From an uncultured Pelagibacteraceae bacterium (GTDB lineage: Bacteria; Pseudomonadota; Alphaproteobacteria; Pelagibacterales; Pelagibacteraceae), in contig CACMKP010000002.1 in assembly GCA_902614355.1 (NCBI GenBank), forward strand, positions 43,203-107,202: a DNA stretch of 64,000 nt, in the 5' to 3' direction. Positions 54,770 through 61,367 of the stretch are shown here, one piece after another (the stretch's first letter is position 1; each line of letters starts with the position of its first letter). Under the pieces are notes generated by a model. It worked only from the letters and a program-made list of their open reading frames with translations, had not been told where the DNA came from and ran no database searches. The position numbers and the translations under genes are program-made.

Positions 54770-56188
54770 TTAATCCAACTTAATACCAATATATCTTCTT
54801 TGATTTTGACTATTATAAATAACCAGTAAAATTGTTTTTTGATCACTATTTAAAACTTTTTTTACAACCTCAGATAAGTCATCTATCGATCTTATCTTTT
54901 TCTTTTGTGCCTCTAAAATTATACTATTTAACTCTATAGATCCTTTAAGTGGGCTATCATTTTCAATTTTAGTGATTACCAACCCTGATGTTTGGTTAGG
55001 TAAATTTCTACTTTTAATATCTTCTTTATTAATCAATCTTACATTTATTTTTAATTTGTCAATTGTAGTCTCTTTTGGTGAAGTTTTTTTCTCTGCTACT
55101 TTGAAATCCTCTGAAGTTTCTAATCTACCAAGTGTGATTGTTTTAATTATTTCTTTTTTATTTCGCCAAATTTTTACTTTAACGTTTTTTCCAACTTCTG
55201 TTCTAGCTACGATTGTCGGAAGTTCTTTCATCTCTCTTATTTTTTCACCATTGAATTCAAGTATGATATCACCTGCTTTTACACCAGCCTTTTGAGAAGG
55301 ACTATTTTCAGCAACACTTGCAACTAAAGCGCCCCTAGGCTCACCTAAATTTTCGACATCTGCAATCTCTTTTGTAACATCTTGAATTCTAACACCTAAC
55401 CAACCTCTTTTAGTTTCACCAAATTCTACTAACTGATCTATTACAATTTTTGCACTGTTAGATGGTATTGCAAAACCAATACCAATAGAACCACTTCTTC
55501 CAAGAATTGCTGTGTTAATTCCAATTACATCTCCGTTTAAATCAAAAAGAGGTCCACCAGAATTTCCAGAGTTAATCGATGCATCTGTTTGTATATAATC
55601 TTCATATCGAGTTAATCCTAATGAACGATTTCTTGCTGAGATAATTCCAGATGTAACAGTTCCACCAAACCCAAAAGGATTTCCAATAGCTATTACCCAA
55701 TCACCAATTCTTGCTTTATCAGAGTTTCCAAATTTAACTGGAATAAAATTATCTTCAGAGTCTAATTTTAAAACAGCTATGTCAGAAAGAGGATCTGCTC
55801 CGATTACCTTTGCTTTAAACTCTTTGTCGCCGTTAACTCTTACAATAATATCCTCTGCATCTTGAATTACGTGGTTATTTGTAACAACTATGCCTTTTTC
55901 ATCAATAATAAAACCTGAACCTAGGGCAGCAGACTTTCTTTCTTGGGGAGCTCCAAATTCTTTGAACATATCCTCAAATGGTGAACCGGGTGGAAACTGA
56001 AATGGAAAAGGATTAGATTGAGTGGTAACCGTTGTGGTAGTTGAAATATTTACAACTGATGGCATTAATTTTTCTGCTAAATCAGCAAATGATCCTGGAA
56101 TTTCCTGTGAAAAAGAGGAAAGTGAATTATTGCATAACAATAAAATAGAGAAAAAAAATAGTCTTATTTTTTTTTTAAATCTTCGCAT
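54770..56188 (-). CDS. degP: Do-family periplasmic serine protease (DegP/DegQ)
   Basis: Periplasmic protease/chaperone of the HtrA family, 472 residues. Signal peptide MRRFKKKIRLFFFSILLLCN then NSLSSFS. The catalytic triad is visible: His in VVTNNHVIQDAEDI, Asp in ADPLSDIAVLKL, Ser in SINSGNSGGPLFDLNG. Two PDZ domains follow (RGWLGVRIQDVTKEIAD, and a more divergent one from about residue 380). It overlaps the upstream DUF2065 gene by 14 bases. Context next to hflKC suggests membrane protein quality control. DegP and DegQ cannot be told apart here. Confidence 0.94.
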   Translation of the reverse strand: MRRFKKKIRLFFFSILLLCNNSLSSFSQEIPGSFADLAEKLMPSVVNISTTTTVTTQSNPFPFQFPPGSPFEDMFKEFGAPQERKSAALGSGFIIDEKGIVVTNNHVIQDAEDIIVRVNGDKEFKAKVIGADPLSDIAVLKLDSEDNFIPVKFGNSDKARIGDWVIAIGNPFGFGGTVTSGIISARNRSLGLTRYEDYIQTDASINSGNSGGPLFDLNGDVIGINTAILGRSGSIGIGFAIPSNSAKIVIDQLVEFGETKRGWLGVRIQDVTKEIADVENLGEPRGALVASVAENSPSQKAGVKAGDIILEFNGEKIREMKELPTIVARTEVGKNVKVKIWRNKKEIIKTITLGRLETSEDFKVAEKKTSPKETTIDKLKINVRLINKEDIKSRNLPNQTSGLVITKIENDSPLKGSIELNSIILEAQKKKIRSIDDLSEVVKKVLNSDQKTILLVIYNSQNQRRYIGIKLD

Positions 56189-56360
56189 AATAAATAATTA
56201 TAAAACCTATTATCGCAAAAACTAATCCGCCAGTCCTAAGTTGTCCTGAGGGAATTAGCTCCAGTTTTTTCAACATACTTTTCATTTTTGATGGAAATAT
56301 GGCATATAATACACCCTCAATAAATAAGAATAGACCAAATGCAATGATCAATTCACTCAT
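56175..56360 (-). CDS. DUF2065 (YjeT-type) small membrane protein
   Basis: A 61-residue protein with two membrane helices (LIIAFGLFLFIEGVLYAIFP and TGGLVFAIIGFIIIYYAKI) joined by a short cytoplasmic or periplasmic loop. It matches the DUF2065/YjeT family, which is regularly found beside hflC in proteobacteria; here it is 6 bases after hflC. Function unknown; a role with the HflKC complex is suggested by the conserved neighbourhood. Confidence 0.85.
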   Translation of the reverse strand: MSELIIAFGLFLFIEGVLYAIFPSKMKSMLKKLELIPSGQLRTGGLVFAIIGFIIIYYAKI

Positions 56361-56366
56361 TAATAT

Positions 56367-57239
56367 TTAATTTGATTGAGGCTGCTTTATATTCCCAAAA
56401 AATTTAAAAAACTCACTGTCAGGCGATAAAATCAACGAAGTTTCACCTCCTATCAAAGCTTTTTCATATGCTTGCATTGCTCGATAAAATGCAAAAAATT
56501 CTGGGTCTTGTCCAAAAGCACTGGCAAATATATTATTTCTTTTACCATCACCTTCACCCTTCATAATCTCTGATTTTTTTTGCGCGTCAGCTAAAATTAC
56601 AGTTACTTCTTTATCCGCTGTGGAAGTGATTGTTACTGCCATCTCGGCACCTCTTGCTCTAAATTCCTTTGCCTCTCTTTCCCTTTCAGTTTGCATTCTT
56701 CTAAAGATTGCATCACTGTTTGCCTGAGGAAGGTCTGCTCTTTTTATTCTTACATCGTTAATTTTTATCCCAAAGTTTTCGGCCTCATTATTAACTCCTT
56801 CTTGAATTAAAGCCATTTGCTTTGTTCTATCCTCAGATAATAAAGTTTGAAGTTCTTGCTGACCTAAAACATTTCTAATTCTTGAATTAATAATTGTTGC
56901 CAATCTTGATCTAGCTACTCGTTCATTACCCACAGAAATATAAAATTTTAAAGGATCAACTATTTGAAATCTTGCAAAAGCATCTACAATTAATCTTTTT
57001 TGATCTGATGCAATGACCTCTTCAGGTGGAGTGTCTAAGTTTAAAATTCTTTTATCCAAAAAAACTACGTTTTGAATAAATGGAATTTTAAAATTTAAAC
57101 CTGGTTTTACAATTATTCTTTTTGGATCACCAAATTGTAAAACGATAGCTTGATTTACTTCTTTTACAATAAAGATTGAAAAAAATAATGTTGCTGCAAT
57201 TGCAACACTAATTCCAGCAATAACTTTTCCCATATTCAT
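56367..57239 (-). CDS. hflC: HflC, SPFH-domain regulator of FtsH
   Basis: Membrane-anchored SPFH protein that forms a large cage with HflK around the FtsH protease. The 290-residue protein has an N-terminal membrane helix (VIAGISVAIAATLFFSIFIV) and the band-7 domain beginning EVNQAIVLQFGDPKRIIVKP, with RILNLDTPPEEV and the long helical region (about 180-240). It lies 3 bases after hflK and before the DUF2065 gene. Confidence 0.95.
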   Translation of the reverse strand: MNMGKVIAGISVAIAATLFFSIFIVKEVNQAIVLQFGDPKRIIVKPGLNFKIPFIQNVVFLDKRILNLDTPPEEVIASDQKRLIVDAFARFQIVDPLKFYISVGNERVARSRLATIINSRIRNVLGQQELQTLLSEDRTKQMALIQEGVNNEAENFGIKINDVRIKRADLPQANSDAIFRRMQTEREREAKEFRARGAEMAVTITSTADKEVTVILADAQKKSEIMKGEGDGKRNNIFASAFGQDPEFFAFYRAMQAYEKALIGGETSLILSPDSEFFKFFGNIKQPQSN

Positions 57240-57242
57240 AAT

Positions 57243-58346
57243 TTAATTAGTCACTTTCTTTTTTAATTCAGGCAATGGTAAATAAGGCACTACACCTGAT
57301 CCAGCGTTCTTTTCTATGATTACTTTATCTATATCTGCTAAAACTTTTTCCATTGTCTCTAAATACATTCTTTCTTGAGTAACTGATTTTGCATTTTTAT
57401 ACTCATTATAAATTGCTAAAAATCTACTTGCTTCACCTTCTGCTTTTGCAACAACTTCTTTTTTATATGCCTCAGCAGCTTGTAATATTTTTGCAGCTTC
57501 ACCACGAGCTCTTGGTATCACATCGTTTGCATATGCCTCAGCTTCGTTTTTTGATCTTTCCATATCTGCTCTTGCAGCCTGGACATCTCTAAAAGCGTCA
57601 ATTACTTGATCTGGTGGATCTGCTTTTTGTGTTTGAACTTGAGTGATTTGAATACCACTTGTATATTCGTCTAAAATTTTTTGAATTATTTCTTGTGTAT
57701 CTGTTTCTATTAAAGATCTTCCTTCTGTAAGAATAGGTTGAATATTTGATCGAGCAATAACTTCTCTCATTGCAGTTTCTGCTGCAGCTTTTACAGTACC
57801 CTCTGGATCTTGAATTTTAAATAAAAAATTTCCAGCGTCCTTAATTACCCAGAAAACAGAAAAATCTATATTAACAATATTTTCATCACCAGTTAACATT
57901 AAGCTTTCTTGTGGAACATCAGCAACACCACCTTGAGAAGAAAATCCACTGTCTCGCTCAGACCTGAAACCTATATCTATTCTGTTTACCTTTGTAACCT
58001 TTGGAGTAAGCACAGACTCAACAGGAAAAGGAATATGATAATTTAATCCTGGTTGTGTTGTTTTTACAAATTTTCCAAATCTTAAAACTACGCCCTGCTC
58101 ATCAGGTAATACTCTATAAAGACCGCTTGCTAACCAAACAAAACCTAAAATAAGTAAAACTAAGATAGCTTGTTTTCCACCAGATGAACTTCCGCCTGGT
58201 AAAAACCTTTTTAGTTTTTCTTGAAATTCTCTTATAATTTTATCGACATCAGGTGGTGTTGGTCCTCTACCTGAACCATTTCCAGTTCCTCCTCCAGGGG
58301 GTTTGCCCCAAGGACTTCCACCGCCTTGTCTAAAATCATCTGACAT
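57243..58346 (-). CDS. hflK: HflK, SPFH-domain regulator of FtsH
   Basis: Partner of HflC, 367 residues. The cytoplasmic N-terminus is glycine/proline-rich (QGGGSPWGKPPGGGTGNGSG), as in the family. One membrane helix (AILVLLILGFVWLASGLYRV, about residues 59-78) precedes the SPFH domain EQGVVLRFGKFVKTTQPGLN, and a long alanine/glutamate helix (about 250-320) follows. It is the first gene of hflK-hflC-DUF2065-degP-miaA and is divergent from mrp across 52 bases. Confidence 0.95.
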   Translation of the reverse strand: MSDDFRQGGGSPWGKPPGGGTGNGSGRGPTPPDVDKIIREFQEKLKRFLPGGSSSGGKQAILVLLILGFVWLASGLYRVLPDEQGVVLRFGKFVKTTQPGLNYHIPFPVESVLTPKVTKVNRIDIGFRSERDSGFSSQGGVADVPQESLMLTGDENIVNIDFSVFWVIKDAGNFLFKIQDPEGTVKAAAETAMREVIARSNIQPILTEGRSLIETDTQEIIQKILDEYTSGIQITQVQTQKADPPDQVIDAFRDVQAARADMERSKNEAEAYANDVIPRARGEAAKILQAAEAYKKEVVAKAEGEASRFLAIYNEYKNAKSVTQERMYLETMEKVLADIDKVIIEKNAGSGVVPYLPLPELKKKVTN

Positions 58347-58398
58347 TATGGCAATCTATATAATGTCTTTATACTGAAAAACAAGGTAAGATCACATT

Positions 58399-59223
58399 AT
58401 GCCTAAAGAAAAGCCAGAATTAAGTGACGCAATGCGTAAAAAGTTGAGTGGAAAATCAACTGAAAGGAAGGCAATTAACGGAACAAAATTCACTATTGCA
58501 ATCTCTAGTGCTAAAGGTGGGGTTGGAAAGTCAACTTTTGCAACAAACCTTGCTTTAGCTTTAAAACAAATCGGGTGTAGAGTTGGGTTGTTAGATGCTG
58601 ATATATATGGACCTTCTATTCCTAAAATGTTTGGCATTAATGAGAAACCGAAGAGTGATGGTCAAAAATTAGAACCTGTCATGAGATACGATATTCAGTG
58701 TATGTCTATAGGCTTTCTAACAGATGAAAAAACCCCAATGATATGGAGAGGTCCGATGGTAACAAGTGCAATTAAAACATTCACTCAACAGGTTAATTGG
58801 AAAGATTTAGATTTTATAATTGTAGATATGCCACCTGGAACTGGTGATACTCAATTAACTTTTTCTCAAAGCATTGAAATGAATGGGGCAATTATAGTAT
58901 CTACTCCACAAGAAGTAGCACTTTTAGATGTTAAGAGAGGAATAAAAATGTTTGATAAACTTGGGGTAAAAATTTTGGGTCTTATAGATAATATGAGCTC
59001 TTTTACAGGAGATGATGGAAAAAAATACGCAATTTTTGGAGAGGGCGGAGTTAAAAGAACAGCAGAAGAATTTGAAAAAGAATTTTTAGCTGAAATACCG
59101 ATTGATCCTGATGTTGGTAAATTTGGAGATCACGGAAAGCCTATAGTAGAAAGTGAGCCAAACAACAAAATATCTCAAATCTATATTAATCTAGCAAAAA
59201 AGATTAAATCAATTTATCTTTAA
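58399..59223 (+). CDS. mrp: Mrp/ApbC-type P-loop ATPase
   Basis: ParA/MinD-like ATPase of the Mrp/NBP35 family, implicated in Fe-S cluster delivery. The 274-residue protein has [20 protein letters not shown] (deviant Walker A), [15 protein letters not shown] and [15 protein letters not shown]. The N-terminal MIP18-type domain of larger homologues is absent (only about 25 residues precede the ATPase core). The CPxC pair that bridges an Fe-S cluster is also absent: [20 protein letters not shown] has no cysteine. The same loss, I believe, occurs in other alphaproteobacteria. Its 3' end overlaps thyX by 20 bases, convergently. Confidence 0.92.
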   Translation: MPKEKPELSDAMRKKLSGKSTERKAINGTKFTIAISSAKGGVGKSTFATNLALALKQIGCRVGLLDADIYGPSIPKMFGINEKPKSDGQKLEPVMRYDIQCMSIGFLTDEKTPMIWRGPMVTSAIKTFTQQVNWKDLDFIIVDMPPGTGDTQLTFSQSIEMNGAIIVSTPQEVALLDVKRGIKMFDKLGVKILGLIDNMSSFTGDDGKKYAIFGEGGVKRTAEEFEKEFLAEIPIDPDVGKFGDHGKPIVESEPNNKISQIYINLAKKIKSIYL

Positions 59224-60151
59224 GCTCTAAAGCAGACATAAGCTCATTCCACTCTCTTTTTGATAAGCCAGATTTTTCAGCATCTACTTTTTCACCACTA
59301 ATAAGTTTTTGTATTATTTTTTTTCCTTTTGATGATACTTCAGTACCTCCCACTCTATAATCTAAAAATGCCTCATATGTAATTGGCACCCATCTCTTGA
59401 CAGTATCTAACATAGCGTCTGCATAAGCCCTTATTTCATATTGAGCGTGATGATCAGCTCTTAATCTTAAAAAATTCATTAAATTTAAAAGATCTGTTTT
59501 CCAATACCATTGCGTATAAGTGTTCAAAGTTAAATTCATTCTTGCTAGTTCTCTTGCTAAACCAACTTGTTTTTCATCAATTACCGAGCCATCATATCTT
59601 TCATTAAGCATAGTTTCATAATTATCATAAGTTTGCTCAGCATCTTTCTTCAGTAAATCTAAAACTTTTTTTGCCTGATCACCTGAAAGAATATCCCCTC
59701 TTCCTTGTCTATTACTTTGAGATTGCGCTGCTAAATTTTCTACTGCTGGCAAATAAAATTCTTTATCTAAAATAGAATATCTTGCAGAATATTCATTAAC
59801 ATTCGCAGTTCTGTGCCTAATCCATTGTCTAGCAATAAAAATAGGAAGTTTTACGTGATATTTAATTTCGCACATTTCAAACGGTGTACTGTGCCAGTGC
59901 CTCATTAAATATTTTATTAAACCAGAGTCAGTTGAAACTTTTTTAGTACCTTTTCCATAGGAAACTCTAGCTGCTTGTACTATTGAAGTGTCATCCCCCA
60001 TATAATCAATCACTCTTATAAAACCATGATCTAGAATAGGTATTGCCTCGTAAAGAATATTTTCTAGTTCTGCTACAGTAACTCTCTTTGTTTTATTTTC
60101 TTGAGACTGTTGGTCTTTAATTTCTTGTTGTTGTTCCTTAGTTAATTTCAT
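59204..60151 (-). CDS. thyX: Flavin-dependent thymidylate synthase ThyX
   Basis: FAD- and NADPH-dependent methylation of dUMP to dTMP, 315 residues. The family signature is present: [15 protein letters not shown] (RHRxxxxNExSxRYS), with WIRH before it, and upstream [20 protein letters not shown]. The C-terminal [20 protein letters not shown] and DYRVGG blocks also fit. The length exceeds that of many ThyX proteins owing to an N-terminal charged stretch ([19 protein letters not shown]) of low complexity. SAR11 genomes use thyX in place of thyA, consistent here. Confidence 0.96.
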   Translation of the reverse strand: MKLTKEQQQEIKDQQSQENKTKRVTVAELENILYEAIPILDHGFIRVIDYMGDDTSIVQAARVSYGKGTKKVSTDSGLIKYLMRHWHSTPFEMCEIKYHVKLPIFIARQWIRHRTANVNEYSARYSILDKEFYLPAVENLAAQSQSNRQGRGDILSGDQAKKVLDLLKKDAEQTYDNYETMLNERYDGSVIDEKQVGLARELARMNLTLNTYTQWYWKTDLLNLMNFLRLRADHHAQYEIRAYADAMLDTVKRWVPITYEAFLDYRVGGTEVSSKGKKIIQKLISGEKVDAEKSGLSKREWNELMSALELKDKLI

Positions 60152-60161
60152 GAATAATTTA

Positions 60162-60189
60162 TTGAATCTTTAAAGATTACTTTTATATT
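60162..60189 (+). promoter_or_regulatory. Promoter of the ssrA gene
   Basis: TTGAAT (60162-60167), a 16-base spacer and TATATT (60184-60189) precede the tmRNA gene; transcription would start near 60196. It lies in the gap after the divergent thyX start at 60151. Confidence 0.5.
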
Positions 60190-60195
60190 AAACAT

Positions 60196-60454
60196 GTTGG
60201 TTTTCCAACTATGACGATAAACGAATTTCGTAATAACCATTGCGGACGTGGGGGCAGTACCCACCACCTCCACCATTTACAACTTATGGGGGTGAACTAG
60301 ATTCGACGGGTGACTAAAGGCTATTCTTTCGTTCGGAATTGTTCCTCCGTAAAGGGCTAATTATAATTGCTAACGAAAGTTACGCACTTGCTGCATAGTT
60401 AACTTTGTTAATTAAGCAAACGGGGTTCGGGGCACCTGGCAACAGAACGCCCCT
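60196..60454 (+). ncRNA. ssrA: Permuted two-piece tmRNA (ssrA)
   Basis: Rescues stalled ribosomes by trans-translation. The gene is circularly permuted as in other alphaproteobacteria: the alanine-acceptor piece comes first (ending CCA at 60273-60275), then a 12-base spacer (60276-60287) removed in processing, then the coding piece from 60288 (GGGGGTGAACTAGATTCGAC). The acceptor stem pairs 60288-60294 with 60265-60271 across the spacer (7 pairs, one G-T). The T-arm is GTGGG/CCCAC (60248-60264 region) around a GGCAGTA loop rather than TTCRA. The coding piece ends at a GGGGTTC/GAACGCCCC helix (60422-60453). End points are approximate. Confidence 0.9.
60369..60398 (+). other. tmRNA tag reading frame (ANESYALAA)
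   Basis: The resume codon GCT at 60369 opens nine codons, ANESYALAA, followed by TAG. With the alanine carried by tmRNA the appended tag would be AANESYALAA, ending in the LAA recognised by ClpXP and ClpAP. This is one codon shorter than the E. coli tag frame (ANDENYALAA). The position inside the coding piece after AATTATAATT fits the family pattern. Confidence 0.85.
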
Positions 60455-60467
60455 AAAAAATTAAATA

Positions 60468-61367
60468 TTAATTGGAAGATATAATTGAAATAATTTTTTT
60501 TGCTACGACTGTATGACCTTTGGAGCTTAAATGAACATTATCTACAAAATATTCATCCTTTATTAATATATTTTCTAGGGAATAGAAATTATCAAAATCT
60601 AAACTTTTAAGATTGTTTAAAATATATTGGTTATTGAGTTTTTTTGACTGCATATCATCTTTTTCAATTGTATAAAAAATTTTAACTTTTTTATTTTCTC
60701 TTTTCAATCTTTCAGTCTCAGAAACTAATAATTCTAAAGAATAATCTATTAACTCTTTTTCATGGTCATATTTTTCTGCATCATTTTTTTTTGATAAAAA
60801 ATTATTAATATCGTATTTAGTAAAAATAAAACTTATAGCCTCCATCAATCCTGGTAAAAAAAAGCTATCCCTATTCAAATAAAAATGGGCAATGTCAGAA
60901 CCCGCATACTCACGTGTAAAATTGAAACCTGAAAATAAAAAAATCACTATGTCTGCATCAAAAATTCTTTCATCATATCTTGAACGATGAACCATGTTAA
61001 TTATTCCATATGCATTTACACCTGCATTTCCACAAGTGAATCTTTTTAATTCATCGCATACTAAATAACTAAATATTTCTTTATCATCAATATAACTTCC
61101 CCCATAAGTAACACTATCGCCTATAAATAATATCTTTTTTTTATTAGAGTCTTTCCAGCTCTCAATTGATCTTAAACCACTTTCATTTATTGTGATTAAT
61201 GATTTTTTAAATCTCATTTTTTTTTGATTAGCCTTTGGGGCATAACCGTAAACAACATCTTTATCATATCTAACTGGATCACCTAATCCAATATATTCAA
61301 AATAATAATTTACAGATAAAATAATAAGAATTGTAAAGATTGATACAAAGATTATTAACTTTTTCAC
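60468..61367 (-). CDS. SGNH/GDSL-type hydrolase, membrane-anchored
   Basis: A 299-residue protein with an N-terminal membrane helix (KLIIFVSIFTILIILSVNYY) and an SGNH hydrolase domain: block I ILFIGDSVTYGGSYIDDKEI with the nucleophilic Ser, a CGNAGVNAYGIINM block with the oxyanion Gly/Asn, and block V YFVDNVHLSSKGHTVVA with the Asp-His pair. It probably de-esterifies or de-acetylates a lipid or polysaccharide at the periplasmic side of the membrane. It overlaps ppdK by 4 bases and ends 14 bases from the tmRNA gene. Confidence 0.8.
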   Translation of the reverse strand: MKKLIIFVSIFTILIILSVNYYFEYIGLGDPVRYDKDVVYGYAPKANQKKMRFKKSLITINESGLRSIESWKDSNKKKILFIGDSVTYGGSYIDDKEIFSYLVCDELKRFTCGNAGVNAYGIINMVHRSRYDERIFDADIVIFLFSGFNFTREYAGSDIAHFYLNRDSFFLPGLMEAISFIFTKYDINNFLSKKNDAEKYDHEKELIDYSLELLVSETERLKRENKKVKIFYTIEKDDMQSKKLNNQYILNNLKSLDFDNFYSLENILIKDEYFVDNVHLSSKGHTVVAKKIISIISSN

